Positions 41,439-54,471 of a stretch of 64,000 nucleotides of DNA are shown here, piece after piece. The position numbers were made by a program, and so were the translations under genes. The stretch is taken from contig JAGVVL010000017.1 in the NCBI GenBank assembly GCA_018287875.1, forward strand, positions 62,001-126,000. Direction: 5' to 3'. This stretch comes from Nigrospora sphaerica (lineage: Eukaryota > Ascomycota > Sordariomycetes > Amphisphaeriales > Apiosporaceae). Under the pieces are notes generated by a model, which made no database searches, was not told the origin of the DNA, and saw only the letters and a program-made list of their open reading frames with translations. The first letter of the stretch is position 1. Every line of letters begins with the position of its first letter.

Positions 41439-42800
41439 ATGTCGAACCGCCTGATTGCCCCTGCTGACACCGAAGACCCCGACGAACTGCTTGCCAGTGT
41501 TCAAAGCGACGCCGCCAGATGGCTGATGTACCTACGCACGCTACACAGCTATATCTCGTCCCTGGAAGTCTCCCTGTCCGAGAAGGACACCGCCCTCGCC
41601 TCGGCCCGGACTGCTCTTATAGAGAAAGAAGGGGTAGTCCGATACTAAGAAGATCGACTAGAGAAGGAACAGAAGGCGCTTATCTAACTGAGTGTTAAGA
41701 ATAAACGACTCCTCCACTCCGCCTACCCTGCTATACAGACCCCCCCAACAGAACTGTCTCCCTATCCTGAACCTGCTGCTAAAGCGCAGGAAGATCATGC
41801 TTTGCAAACGCCTGCACCTGCTCCTGCCTCACGTTCGGAGCCTGCCTCCCTCAGTGAGAAGATCCCTAACCTAAAGGAGTTTGATAGAACTCGAAGCGAC
41901 CTTCGAAGATTCGTCTAATAAGTCCACTCGAAAATGGTCTCTAACGCCGACCGGTTCCTGTCCGCTGTTTCCCGCCTGAACTATATCGCCAGCCGCCTAT
42001 CTGGAAAAGCCTACAACCTGATCCTGCCCTGTATCCAGTACAGAATCCCGCAGTTCCTAGACTACACCAATATACTGTCATACTTAGAAGAAGCCTTTGG
42101 AGACCCCGACTAGAAACAGAACGCCGAGAATAAGCTATACAACCTAAAGCAACGCTATTTAGACTTCAGCGTCTTCTTCGCAGAGTTCGAGAGACTCGCG
42201 TTAGAGAGCGAAGTTCCCGAAGCTGCCCTGCCCCCCCTACTGTCCCAAGGCGTGTCCCGCGAGATCCAGGATATGCTCCTACATAACCCGGCCCCCATAA
42301 GAGAGTATCGTGCGTTTGCCCGTCATCTTCAAACTCTCGATAACCGATTCCGCCAGCACCAGCGTCAGGTTAACGGTTATAAAGGAACGACTAAGATTAA
42401 CAGTACCGCCAGTCCTTACGTACCTCCCTAGAACAAATCCCGCCAGCCCGCTGCTAAGACCGACGCCGGTGACCCTATAGATTTGAGTCACCAGCGTAGC
42501 CGCCCCCGCTCTCCGTCAGGCTGTAAAGAGAGAGGAGAGTGCTTCCGTTGTGGCCGGCAAGACCATAAGGTAGCCCAATGCCCTAAACCCGACTTACGCT
42601 CCGTTCCGTTCCGTTACGCCCGAGCAACCAGCCCCCGGAACAGCCTGTCCCCGGCTCCTGTTACCGCCACGCCCGCTCTGCTATCGCCCCCGCCGATCCA
42701 GTCTCCGCAGCCTATCTCGTACTCCCCTACGCCTACTAACCGGTTCCAAGCCCTACGGAACGACAGTCCTCACTTGTTAAACGGAGTGAGCCTGTATTAA
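41439..42800 (+). pseudogene. Gypsy Gag with CCHC zinc knuckle, broken
   Basis: The start MSNRLIAPADTEDPDELLAS is followed by a coiled-coil stretch (YISSLEVSLSEKDTALASA). After a first stop at 41646 the capsid-like region continues (LSAVSRLNYIASRLSGKAYN region near 41950-42040), and a CCHC knuckle CFRCGRQDHKVAQC lies at about 42541-42582. Stops are TAG/TAA at positions where CAG or TGG is expected. Confidence 0.8.
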
Positions 42801-45800
42801 GTCGCTTACAGGCTCCCGAGCCCAGCGCCCCAACTCCGCTGCCCTTACCGATATCTGCTCGTTCCGTCCACGGCTTATCTATCCGCGAAGAGGAAGATAT
42901 ACGTGGAAAACTTATGGTTTTACCTATCACCCTGGTAACCGATGACTACACCCTGCCGACTTACGCCCTGACTGATTCTGGAGCCGCTGCGAAAGCGTTT
43001 ATCGACCGTAGTTAGGCCGAAGCCCATGAGCTGCCTATGAGACCCCTGAGAAGGTCATTTGAGATCGAAGTGATCGATAGCCGCCCTAGCGAAAGCAGGA
43101 AGGTCACTCATTTCGTTAAGTGCTCAATGCGGATAAACGACCATTATAAGGAACGACTACGTTTCTTCGTAACCCAGCTAGCTTACTTCCCTATTGTTTT
43201 TAAAATCCCGTGGCTTAAGATACACGACCCACATGTGGGTTTTACAAGTCACACGTTTATATTCGACAGCGAATTCTGTCGCCAGAACTGCAATATGCCA
43301 GGGAGACCTATGAAGGTCGTCGCCATATATAACGTCCCTGCACGAGCCCGTCCGGAGAACCTGCCGAACCGTCCGGAGGCCTTATCCTAATAGGACGTCG
43401 CCCCGATTACCGCTCGCGCCTACTCAGCGTACCTAAGGAAAGGATATGCCGCGTTTCCCGTCACCGTCGAAGAGATCGACGAGCACCTATCCTAGAAGGC
43501 TGATCCGCCCTTTTCCGAGCAACTCCCGCTAGAACTGCGAGAATTCGAAGATGTGTTCTCACTGAAAGAAGCAAAGAAACTGCCACCGTATAGAGATCAC
43601 GATCACGAGATCCGACTGATGGAAGGGAAAATGCCCCCCTTCGGACCCCTATACGCTATATCCCGCGAAGAACTGGCCGCACTAAAAGAGTGGCTATAAG
43701 AGAATCTTCGAAAGGGGTTTATCTAACCCAGCTCGTCCCCGGCTGCGTCGCCCGTCCTATTCGTTAAGAAGCCTGGAGGAGGACTCCGTTTCTATGTCGA
43801 CTACCGCGCCCTAAACAACATCACTATTAAGGACTGTTACCCGCTGCCTTTAGTTAAGGAGACCTTAAATAACCTAAAGGGAATGAAGTATTTCTTTAAA
43901 GTCGACATTATTGCGGCATTCAACGAGATCAGGGTTAAAGAGGGACAAGAATACCTGACTATATTCCGCACCCGTTTTGGCTTATTCGAGTTATTAGTTA
44001 TGCTTTTCGGACTAACTAGAGCCCCTGCTATATTTTAAAGGTTTATTAACGATACCTTACAACACTACCTAGACATCTGCTGCACTGCGTACCTAGACGA
44101 CATCCTAATTTACAGCCGGACCCGCGAGGAACACGTCGAACACCTACGGAAGGTGCTTCAAGCATTAAGAGAAGCCGGCTTATTCGCGAAAATGTCGAAG
44201 TGCGAATTCTTTAAAACTAAGACCACATTCTTAGGGATAATTGTTAGCCGCGATAGCCTACGTATAGACCCCGCTAAGATTGAGATAGTTAAGAACTGGG
44301 CCACTCTGTCCTGCTTAACCGATATATAAGCGTTTATTAGCTTTAGGAACTTCTACCGCCGGTTTATCCGGGACTTTTCGAAGATTATCGCCCTATTAGT
44401 TAACCTTATAAGGAAAGGGGTTGAATTCGCTTAGATAGAAGAATGTGAGAACGTATTCGTTACGTTAAAGAACGTGTTTATATCGGCCCCGATCCTGGCT
44501 CCCTTCGACTAGGAGAAAGAAGTGATTTTAGAGACCGATGCCTCTGACTATGTCTCTGCTGGTGTGCTATCATAGTACGGAGACGACGGAATTCTACACC
44601 CAGTTGCCTTCTTCTTAAAAAAGCACTCTTCGATAAAGTGTAACTACGAGATTTACGATAAGGAACTTCTAGCTATTATTCGTTGCTTCGAAGAATGGCG
44701 TCCTAAATTAGAAAGCGCGTTATCGCCGATTAAGGTTATCACCGATTACCGGAACCTAGAATACTTCATAATAATAAAGTTGCTAAACCGCCGATAAGCA
44801 AGATAGTTTGAATTTTTATCTCGATTTAACTTTAAGATCGTGTACCGACCTAGGAAGCAAGGGATAAAACCCGACGCCCTAATTAGGAGGTCAGAGAACC
44901 TACCTAAAGAGGGGGATGAACGACTGCTACACTAAAGTAGAGTCGTCTTAAAGAAAGAGAACTTCGAACCGCAAAGGAAATCAGTCCGCTTCGAGGAAAG
45001 CCCGACCTAAGCCAACGCCGTAACTAGATTGCAATCCGCTCCTAGCTGTCCCCTAGAACTAAGCGCCGTCGACCTAGACCCCCAGCCTGCTATTACACTA
45101 TCTCTATAATAAGAACGCCACGCCCTATTACTGCCGCCAGCTATTCAGAACCTCATAACCCGAGGATACGAGTTAGACGAGACTGTTCACTCTATTTTAA
45201 AAACACTGCGCACCGGAAAACCCCGCCACCCCTTAATCTCCCTTACCGAGTGCGAGGAACGAGCTGGTATACTGTACTACCGCGACCGCCTTTATATCCC
45301 TGACTTACCCGAACTCCGCGCTGAACTGACTTGCTCGTACCACGACACTGCTGTGGCTGGACACTTAAAGAGAGCCCGCATATACGAGACCCTATCCTAA
45401 GACTACTACTGGCCGCGGATGTACGCCTTCGTGGAGCAATGGACTAACAACTATCACACCTGCCGCCGGACCACTTCTTCCCGCGAAGCTAAGCAAGGGG
45501 TGCTCCGCCCGCTGCCCGTACCCGAACGAGCATGGCAGGACATTTCGATAAACTTCGTCGTACACCTACCAAAGAGTGACGGCTACGACGCTATCTTAGT
45601 CGTGGTCTGCCGCTTAACGAAGATGAAACACTTCATCGCCTACCGAGACACCTATGGTGCCGATAAGGTCGCGCGCCTATACCTAAATAACGTCTGGAAA
45701 CTGCACGGCCTACCGAGAACCGTAATCTCCAACTGAGGTCCCCAATTTGTGGGACGATTTTGGGGACACCTAACCCACCGACTAGGTATTCAAAGCCTGC

Positions 45801-46635
45801 TGTCGACTGCCTTTTACCCCGAGACCGATAGCCAGACCGAACGAGCGAACTCGTTCCTAGAACAGTACCTCCGCGCCTAAGTGTCGTACTTATAAGACGA
45901 TTGGAGCCGCTGTCTCCCCTTAGCTGAATTCGCGTTAAACAATGCCCTAAATGAGAGCATTAAGACCACACCGTTCTTCGCGAACTACGGATTCCACCCG
46001 AGAATCGGGTTTGAACCACTAGACCCCGACCGTACCCCTGCAGCTCTAGACGCTGAGCGCGTCGCCTAGAAGATTCAGGAAGTCTATAAGATATTAAAGT
46101 CGAAGATCTATTTAGCGCAAGCCCGCTATAAGGAATACGCTAACTGTAAAAGACGCCCCGCCTATCGATACTAAGTAGGCCAGAAAGTCTAGCTTGACGC
46201 CCGAAATATATGGACGAAACGCCCTCAGAAGAAACTCGACTGGAAGCAACTCGGACCCTTCACTATTATAAAGGTCGTGAGCCTATACGCTTATCAGTTA
46301 AACCTGCCCCCGTCTATAAGGAACCACCCGGTATTCCATGTTAGCCTACTCTGTTCTGATCCTAACGATCCTGCCCCCGGTTAAGTATAACCACCGCCCC
46401 CGCCTATAGAGGTCGACGGCGTCGAAGAGTTCGAAGTCGAAGACATCCTAAATTCCCGTCTGGATAACCGAGGCGGAGGCCGAGGCTCCCGCTTAAAATA
46501 CACCGTGAAGTGGGCTGGATACGACCAACCAACCGAGGAGCCTGCGGAATACGTCGCTAACGCCAGCGAGGTAGTGGCAAACTTCCATCGGAGATACCCA
46601 GAGAAACCGAGACTTACTAACCTACGGAAGGCTTA
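42801..46635 (+). pseudogene. Gypsy Pol: protease, RT, RNase H, integrase, chromodomain
   Basis: Protease active site LTDSGAAAKAFID is near 42970. Reverse transcriptase has [20 protein letters not shown] start near 43800, [22 protein letters not shown] and the catalytic YLDDILIYS at about 44091-44117. RNase H ETDASDYVSAGVLS is near 44530. Integrase has HDTAVAGHLKRARIYETL, the first Asp in [18 protein letters not shown], and [14 protein letters not shown]-terminal chromodomain ([20 protein letters not shown]) lies at about 46490-46560. The integrase SDRGPQF motif reads SN-stop-GPQF at 45728-45745, so the second catalytic Asp is gone. Confidence 0.88.
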
Positions 46636-46690
46636 ATCGTCCGCCCCTCAGAACCGCGTCGATGGAACTCCGCCTTGAGGAGGGGAGTAC

Positions 46691-46979
46691 TGTCACGGGG
46701 TGGACCGTGACAGGCCGTACCGGCACAGGGCAGCCTCTGAGACATCCTAAGCTAGCTACGGATTAGTCGTCCCGCGATGGAGTTCTGTCAAGACCGCTTG
46801 GCACGGACCTCCGTTGGGGATTTAGATAAGAAGTCTGCAACCGAGAAGACTTCAGTCGTAGCTCTTCAAGCTACGTCCTGTCTGCTAGCCTGACCTGTAC
46901 CGAACAGAATAGGAACCTGGACCTGTAGCATAGAACCTGAATCGACTCCATTGCCTGCCTGCCTGACCGCACCTTGACA
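46691..46979 (+). repeat. 3' LTR of the chromovirus
   Basis: Copy of the 5' LTR; it keeps C or G at positions where the 5' LTR has T or A, for example ending CACCTTGACA versus CACCTTAACA. Confidence 0.93.
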
Positions 46980-47732
46980 GTCTCTTTCCTTTGTTAAAAG
47001 GTGGGGCGCTTAACGACGCTTAATAAAGAAGGCGTGAAGATAAAAAGTAAGGATAGAAAACTATAAAATTAACCTTAATAGTAGCCACTAAGTAAACGAC
47101 ATTAACGTAACTTAATATAGTTATATACGGCTTTAAAATATACAAGAGTTAGAATGCCCTTAAAGGGCTAGCACTGAATTACGGCGGGCTTTAATTCAAT
47201 ATTAAGGGTAAAGAACATGAGACGAGAGAAGAGGCTAGAAGGCTAAATGTCGAGTCGGAAGGTTAAAGACATGATAAGCTAATAAGGCACAGGGTGGCTT
47301 CTATAAACTAGCCACGTCACATATCCCTTAAGAGATAAGTAGATAAACCACGGTATCAGCGGTTTTACGCCGACGTTAAGAAAAAAGGAAAAAAACATTA
47401 ATAAAACACACACACACACGGCGCCATCTAGAAGTTAGTGGAAAGGTTTGAGCCTAGAGAAGACCCACGTCCACAACAAGGACGTCCAGATCGAGGATCC
47501 GGACATGTACACGCCAAAGAACTTGAATCTCCATTAGGGCTAGCACAAAAGCGTCATTCAGTTACATGAGATCCTGCGTTGCCCAAACCAACGTCGCTTC
47601 GCTACATGCGACTTGGAGGTCCGACTTCCTTCTCGGGCTCACTCGGTAACGAGGGTGAGCCTCCGAAATACTAGGTCTCATTCAGCCTCACACGGACACA
47701 CCTAAATCCAATAACAGCTTCCCGTGCCGCCG
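46980..47732. other. Intergenic, AT-rich to mixed
   Basis: RIP-like sequence to about 47400, a short (AC)n run near 47407, then gene-like composition up to the dioxygenase 3' end. No frames with recognisable domains. Confidence 0.5.
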
Positions 47733-48942
47733 TTAGACCTCGATGTATGGGATTCCCGTTAGCCGAAATGCCCGCTCATTAAGTACTGGCTCATTCAACG
47801 GCCGTAAGCGCACGATACTATCGTCCTTTCCGTTCCGCTTCGCCATATTAGAGCCCACATGGCGGGCATTCGGCCAGTGCGTTGTGCCAACCCGGTCCTC
47901 AAAGGCCTTCTTCTTGCGAATCAAGTCCTCTTGGGTGGCGTCAGTGACGGGCATGAAACAAGTGTAAATTGCCAGACGGTCCTCGGTACCCGTTTGCGGC
48001 ACGTTGTAGTGCGGCGCGCGCGAGTCCCCTGATGTTTCGTGTTAGTCCGTGTGCGCCTCTCCGTAATCCCGGCATAGGGAGTAGTTGGCACGTGGAACAA
48101 AGCTCAAATGGAAGGGAGAGAGACCAAACTTACAAACCAAAAGGTCGCCTGGCTCGGCGTTAGGCTTGACCCATTCGCAACCGTGGTCCGCAAGCCACTT
48201 CATGCCGTTCTCGGTGAAGCCGTACCACTCCTTGGTCCAAGCGGGGATGCGCTCCTCGTCCTTCATGTCGCGGTGGAAGTCCTCGCTTAGGCGGTGGGCA
48301 CCTTTGCACACAATGAGGCCGCCATCCTTGGGGCCGTTGGGTCGGAGGTTAACAAGCCCCTGCAGGCAGCGGAAGCCGGGCTTCTCGGGGTCTTGGTCCT
48401 GGTGCGGCCAAGGTTTGTTGGAAGGCAGATTGGTCCGGTTCGAAAAGCCGTAGTTGATGGCGTCAAACGACACCAAAAGGTCCTCGGTGCCGTACGTCTG
48501 TTCGAAAGGCGCGATCACGCCGGGCTCCGACCGTACCGCCCATACGAAGTCCTCGTGAGGCGCCGCGTAGTTCAAAAGCATTCCCTTTTCGTTAATAACA
48601 GGCAGCTTGTCGGGATGCACCGTCGACTTGTCGTTGCGGTCGTAACCGAGACCACTGCGTTGCGAGCACGCGTTAGCGCCTATCCAATGCATGACGGCAC
48701 CATGATGCAGAACATAACGGGCAGGGGTTTTAGGCTCACAAGGACTCCAGCAGCGACACCATCCGATCGCCGTAGTCGAGGGCTCGCTCGCGTGGGATCG
48801 CGCCCTTGATGACGGCGAATCCGTCACGCACGAGGTCGTCCCGCCAATCGCCATACGTAGGGTCTGTGCCATCGACTCGCAGCTTTACTTCCGACTGAAG
48901 CTTGAGCGTGGGCTGGGACTCGGAGATAGTTGTGGTGGCCAT
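47733..48942 (-). CDS. Phytanoyl-CoA dioxygenase-like Fe(II)/2OG oxygenase, 3 exons
   Basis: Minus-strand exons 48942-48740, 48654-48134 and 48028-47733 join in frame to 339 aa. PhyH-family features: RDGFAVIKGAIPRERA near the N-terminus, the iron-binding HxD as PWPHQDQDPEKPGF, the jelly-roll strand GLVNLRPNGPKDGGLIVCKGAH, and PGDLLVWDSRAPHYN, which spans the second intron and supplies the distal His. These dioxygenases use Fe(II) and 2-oxoglutarate to hydroxylate or desaturate; many tailor fungal terpenoids and meroterpenoids. It lies just beyond the transposon block and may belong to the terpenoid cluster. Without splicing, the active site appears divided over separate frames. Confidence 0.9.
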
Positions 48943-49670
48943 ATTGTGACCGAGTATTTTGTCTCTGTAATGTGGAGGGTTATGTGTCTTGGGTATCTAT
49001 GAAAACGTTCCAGATTGGGTTGGACATGTCCGTTTACATACCCCCATCCACACTTCGCCCTCTTGGCCCTCTCCGAGCAATTCCAACTTGGGCTTGAGGG
49101 GGAAGTGACCGGAGATCAGCAGCAGGCTCGGGGGGCCGACCCAGCTCGGCTCGGCTCGGTTGGGACAAGTACGGTCAACCCCCGCAACGCCGAGAATGTA
49201 TGGAATGTATCCGACCCTGAAGCTCTCACTGATTTGTTTAGTATGTCACGCGTGCGTTTCATCAAACTATGATGCTCTTTGCCCCTTAATGATTACTGAA
49301 TGATACCGCTGGTAAAACACCTTGTATATCCTAGCTTCTGCAGCACAGGCTTCTGTATCTCAAGTTCAAGAATATTCCGTACAAGCTTTAAACGATGTCC
49401 ATTCAGCCTCGCTGTACACGAGACATACATCCTTCATGCCCTGACTCACCAAAATCCGACAGGATATAATGTTGCCGTATGTACTTCCGGCACACCAGGA
49501 CCAGGCAAAAGCTAATCCTAGGGCTTTCGAATTTAAATACATAGGCTGCGCAGACTCTGACAACTTCCGAAGGTTTTTAGGTGTCTGCACTTACGGGCAA
49601 TCACAATCCCAGTCACATAAGGCTTGGATATGTATACCTTCGTTCGCTAAGCGATGTGGGTGACGCCCCT
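48943..49670. other. Intergenic region, dioxygenase to transporter
   Basis: Promoter of the dioxygenase and 3' end of the transporter, both on the minus strand. Several short frames without domains. A small repeat of GGCTCGGCTCGG type occurs near 49143. Confidence 0.5.
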
Positions 49671-51429
49671 CTAGTCGGTCATCGTGACGCCCTGCCTCCG
49701 CTCCCTACCACTGGCCCATGCCCGCCACCGCGGGTTCAAGAAGTAGACTGGTATACCTAGAAGAAAGATAGCGGTCATAACCCCGGCCAACGTACCAAAC
49801 GCGCGCTGATAGCCCATGCGTGCGACCATGGGCGTGAGGCCGTAGGTCACGCCGAATGAGATTATGTTCTTGGAGCCGACGACGACCACCAAAGCCGGAC
49901 CTGGATGCTTTGGGATGACCTCGGAAGCGAAGGTGGTCGAGACAACGAGGACGGCGATGAAGGCGAACTGGAAAAAGGTCCATGCCAGATAGGGTCCCCA
50001 CCAAGTGGCGCCGCCGGTGGAAGTGTAGCCGTAGAGCAGTAGCATGGCGACACCGACAATGGCGGGGAAAATGAGGGTTAACAGGTGATGCTCCGGCAGG
50101 TGAACACCGTGATTGCGGCGCGCCATCCAAAGCAAGAACGGCTGTCCTATAAAGGTGCAGTACAAGCTGCCCATAATGGCGCCCAAGATGCCGCCCACGT
50201 TGATGAGACCGACGTTCTGCGGCGCCCAGCCGTACTCTTGTATCAGCACGGCATTGTATGTCAGCGACATGCCAACGCTGCACCCTAGCACGATTGAAGA
50301 CGAGAGCACGGCATACAGAATGCCGGGAGACGTGAAACTCTGCGCCATGTGTAGCCAGCTCCGTCCAATGATACGCAGTGGTTCGGGATGCAGTGTCCAC
50401 CACTTCGTCACCTTTTGCAGGTATGTGCTGCGCGTGCCCAACGCGGTCGTGACGGCCGTAGAGTTGCCTTGAAATTGCTTATTCGATTCCACGCGGTCGA
50501 GGTACTCTTGAGCTTCGGCGTCCGTCAGGATGATCGTGACGCCGAACTCGTCCGTCACGATGACCTGACCGTCGAGACTGGCGGCGGGGCGGGAGAACTG
50601 CGTCTCAAATGCGCCCAAGAAAGCGAAGACCAGACCGGCGGCCACGGTGATGACGAACAGCCAGTAGTACCACCGCCATCCTGCCGCCTCATTTAGATAG
50701 GTTGAAATGAGGTTGATGATCTGACTAAGGATGTTCTGGATGGTCCAGTACAGGCCGAACACCAACCCCCTCTGGTGCAAAAAGGTGACCTCGGTGAGCA
50801 TCAGGGGCAGCAGGGACTCGCTGGCGCCCGTCGCCAGGCCTTGGACAATACGTGAAGCTAAATGCCCGTCGTATGAGTTCTGCAGCGCGCCGGCAATTGT
50901 GGCACCAAGGAGAATTAACATGGATGCCAGGAAAATCGGCCGACGGCCAAAGGCATGCGACAACGGTAAGATGATATAGTTTCCTACGCGGGTGAATCAG
51001 TAGGAGCACTTATCGAGTATACTTATGTGCGGCCGTCGGAAAACCAGGGCGCTTACCGAGACCAATGCACAGCGTGGGAATGGTGATGAGCATGGCAATG
51101 TCATCGGGCGATTTGCCCTCGGGGCCGTACAGTTCAAAGAAAACGTTGAGGATGCCGCCCAGCCCACCGGCAATGGCCAGGCTCATGACAGAGAACCAGC
51201 AGCAGCAGAAGATGACGCTGTATTTCTCCCAAAGATGAAAGTTTAGAGGGTCATTGGGGTCGTCCGAGGGCACCGGCAGTTTCCGAACAGTACCGTCTTT
51301 GGTGACGAGCAGGGCATTTCCTTCAATGTGCTCGTCGTCTGGCTTACCGTCGACGATTCGGCCTTTGGTAAGATCGATGGACTCTCTCATGATGTCGGCT
51401 GGCTTCTTTGGGCCTAAATTTTTATCCAT
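49671..51429 (-). CDS. MFS transporter, DHA1/HOL1-like, two exons
   Basis: Exons 51429-51057 and 50983-49671 join in frame to 561 aa (intron GTAAGC...GTAG). The start MDKNLGPKKP is the first ATG in frame. The motif DDPNDPLNFHLWEKY precedes the first membrane span (IFCCCWFSVMSLAIAGGL). MFS motif A is PLSHAFGRRPIF, and twelve hydrophobic spans can be counted with a long central loop carrying VTDEFGVTIILTDAEAQEYL. This resembles 12-span drug:proton antiporters of the DHA1/HOL1 type. Expected role: export of the cluster product or uptake of a small cation. It shares a promoter region with the Zn2Cys6 regulator. Confidence 0.88.
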
Positions 51430-52024
51430 GGAAAAGAGTCTTGGTACGTAAAGCGGCGCTTTGGTGTATGTGGAATAGCTCGTGGGCAAGGCTCTGGAGG
51501 TGAGTCCGGTTCTGTTTCTCCCTCCTCGCTGGTGAATGCATACGAGAGCCAGCGTGAAACAGTATCGAGGACGGAAATCCCAATGAGCCATAACACGACC
51601 AGCTTCCCCATTCTTCACTGATCGCCTGGCCAAGCCAGCCTCTACATGGGGAGGCCTTCTGTGGGACAGCCGAGACGATGCCCGCCATTCGCTGTTTGGT
51701 ATTACTAGCCCAACTGGGAAAAGAAGCGGCCACTTTCCCGTCCCCCACAACCCGACGATAGCAGCACTCTAGCTCAACAGCCGGATTGGACCACGCCAAC
51801 AGAAAGAGGGCGGGTCTGCTGAAGTGCGGGGGCAGCGGGGGCAGCGGGGGTCTGGCTTGGATCCTGGGGAAGGGAACCCGAAGGCGATTCGTCAGCGAGC
51901 GGCTCGGTTCGGCTGAGACAATAAGAGGCACACGGCGACGGCTTCACAGCACAAAGCGCGAGCCCCTTGTGCCCATCGTACGTTCCCGGTGACGGGCGAT
52001 CGAACCATACGCCACGTAGCCATC
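51430..52024. promoter_or_regulatory. Shared divergent promoter, MFS transporter/Zn2Cys6 regulator
   Basis: 595 bases between divergent start codons. Frames of up to 169 codons cross it but have no domain. The regulator may control the transporter from here; no specific CGG-N-CCG site was assigned. Confidence 0.4.
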
Positions 52025-54471
52025 ATGTTTTCCCCACAGCCGCCTCCATCGCCGTCGCCGTCGGTGTCGGCCTCGGCCGGCCCAGCACCAGCCGTAGCTG
52101 CTGCCGCCGATACGAGGCCGCCCAAAAGAATCCGGCTCTCGCTTGCATGCAACCAGTGTCGCAAAAGAAAGGTGCGATGCGACGCCAGCGAGCCTCGCTG
52201 CCGGAACTGTGTCGCCCGGAACGAGGCATGCGAGACGACCAACCTGCGGAATTCTGGCCCCTCCGTGCGGCACTGGCCTGCGAAAGATGGTCAGGGGCTG
52301 TCAGCCGCCGCCATCGGCCCCAGTCTGCTTGAGCAGGTGCCTTCGCCTATGTCTCAAGTCCGTTCTCAGCCTCCAGAAGCACCGCTTGCGCCCTCTTCGG
52401 TCTCATCATCGAGAGAGCGTCGCCACGGTAGAGCTAACAGCCTCTCATGGCTGTCACGGGCGTACCGTGCGCAGGAGGCCGAAGCCGGTGGTGTGAAAAA
52501 CCAACAGGAGTCATCGCCCCCCGAGTTGGTGGTCAATACTAATGGCGACCGTGCCAAGGTCAAGGTTAGTAGCCATCGTTAGACCCCGGCCTTCATCATC
52601 TCGTCCTTCTGTTGTGTGGGCAATGTACTGACCCCCAGCGGCTGGCCCTCAGTTCATGGGCGGGAGCAGCCTTCAGTGCATATGCCGCTTTGTCGACCTA
52701 CATCTGCACCATTGGGGGCTGGAACCAGTGGGCTCCCTATTTCGACATGGCATGCGCCGCAGCGAGGAGTTCCCGCTGCCGCTTCAGCTCGATCTGCCCG
52801 ACTTTCCTGCCGCGCAAGAAATGGACCGGTACATAGAGGCCTATTTCAGTAGGATCCACCCGCTGTTCCCCGTCCTCGACCGGTCCGCGTTCGCCCTCGA
52901 GGTGAAGCAGGAGCTGGAAAGACAGGAAAAACAGCCAGGCACGCTGCATTATGGTGCGAACCCGCAAAGCTTGCCGTTCCTGGTCATGACCTACGCCGTC
53001 GCCTCGCTCGGTACCGACGAGCTGTCGGGCGTAGCCGGCGACACGAGCACTCGCTATCTCACAGCCGCCTACGGCTTATACGCGCACTTGGTGGCGACAC
53101 CGTACCTGGACAGCGTGCGGGCGCTGCTCCTCTTGACGCTGGCCCTCCGCAGCCAGATCCGGGACGGGCAAGCGTGGCAGGTTTTGGGACAGACAATCCG
53201 CATGGCCCACTCGATCGGCCTTCACCGGCACCTTTCGGACCTTCCCGACAGCAACCCCCCAGTCAGTCCGGCTGGGGCGCACAGTCGCCGGCCCGTGGCG
53301 GAATCTCTACAACGGCGGACGTGGTGGGCGTGCTATGCTTTGGAGAAGCTGATGCAGCTCGAGAGCGGCCGGCCTTCCATCATACATGGGCCCGAGGACG
53401 ACCAGATGCTGGCGCAGAGTCTCGGCCACGTCGCCCAGACCCAGGATGCTTTCGCCGCATGGGTGGCCCTGAGCCGCATCATCGGTCGTATCTCGCAGCA
53501 TATCTACGATATCAAGGCGCCGAGCGCGTGGCATCTTCTCAACAAGACGGCCACCCTAGACCAAGCCCTCATTAGTTGGGAGGAGTCCCTCCCTGATGAA
53601 CTGCAAATCCAGCCGTCGCACTTTGGTCTCCGTACGGGAGGAGGCGAAGGAAGCGCCCTGGTGGCGGCATTTCTCGCCCAGCAGTTTTACCACGTAAGTC
53701 GCCTATCTTCTCACGACAGCCTATCCCGAGCGTTTGACGCAGTCGTGAGACTAATCCACGGGACACCGCCAGGCCCAGATCGCCCTCTTCCGGGCGTCAC
53801 TAGTATTTCCACAGCACAGCTGGGCGGACGAGGTAGCCAAGCACCGAGGATCGCTGCCCAACGCGGCGCGGTTGAGAAACAGCGCAAGCGCGTGCCTGTC
53901 GGCGGCGCGCGAGACGCTGACGCAAGTGTTGCAGCTGGCGGACCAGGGAATACGATCAGTGCTGCTACTCGGGCCGACGCCGCCGTTCCTGGCTGCCATC
54001 GTGCTGGCCCTGGCCATTCTCCAGCAACCATCGCGCCGGCTCGCCCGCGCCGAGCTCGAGCTGCTGCGCGAGGCCTCTCACCTCGTTGAGGACCTCTATC
54101 GCGCCTGGCGTTTCGACGAAGCCTTCGTTGCCGGCTGCGCCGCGCTGCGCCACCGCGTGGCCGCCGTTGTCAGGCTCGCCACCGCCCCTTCAGGCAGCGA
54201 GCGGTCCTCTAACGAGAGATCGGGCCACCCGACCGGCTCCGGCAGGACGGCCACGGCGGTGGACGCGGCCCCTGACGGTGCTGTGAGCACCCTCCCTTCG
54301 CCCTTGGAGGCGGCTGACGTCGCGGCGGCACTGCAAAGTGAGAATCTTGCCGCGCAGCCACCACTGGTGGATCCCTTCATGGCGTCTTTTGCTGGTGCCG
54401 ACTTCGAAGAGCTATGGTCCATGGTTGGGCCCGACTTTGCCTGGGACTCGGGCTCAACCGTCACTTTCTGA
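52025..54471 (+). CDS. Zn2Cys6 transcription factor with fungal-specific domain
   Basis: Exons 52025-52564, 52653-53693 and 53773-54471 join in frame to 759 aa; an upstream in-frame ATG at 51989 would add 12 residues. The N-terminus is Pro/Ser/Ala-rich; then comes CNQCRKRKVRCDASEPRC with the final CRNC and C, giving the spacing C-2-C-6-C-6-C-2-C-6-C. The fungal transcription factor middle homology region starts with MGGSSLQCICRFVD and MDRYIEAYFSRIHPLFPVLD and includes RRTWWACYALEKLMQLESGRPS. The C-terminus is acidic and aromatic (ADFEELWSMVGPDFAW), probably an activation domain. Nuclear regulator; candidate controller of the neighbouring transporter and oxygenases. Confidence 0.92.

Larger units (their letters stand above)
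41112..46979 (+). mobile_element. Full-length Ty3/Gypsy chromovirus, RIP-damaged
   Basis: LTRs 41112-41400 and 46691-46979 (289 bp each) differ at only about six positions, all transitions. Polypurine tract GAGGAGGGGAGTAC at 46677-46690. Two bases after the 5' LTR, ACGTAGCTT (41403-41411) is complementary to AAGCTACGT in the LTR (41289-41297), as in self-priming Tf1-type elements. Domain order is Gag, protease, reverse transcriptase, RNase H, integrase, chromodomain. Flanking 5-mers TTCTC and GTCTC agree at four bases. Many in-frame stops make it non-autonomous now. Confidence 0.93.

Noticed and set aside
52143..53575. Alternative frames inside the Zn2Cys6 regulator gene
   Set aside because: GC-rich shadow frames; the regulator frame holds the cluster cysteines and the middle homology region.
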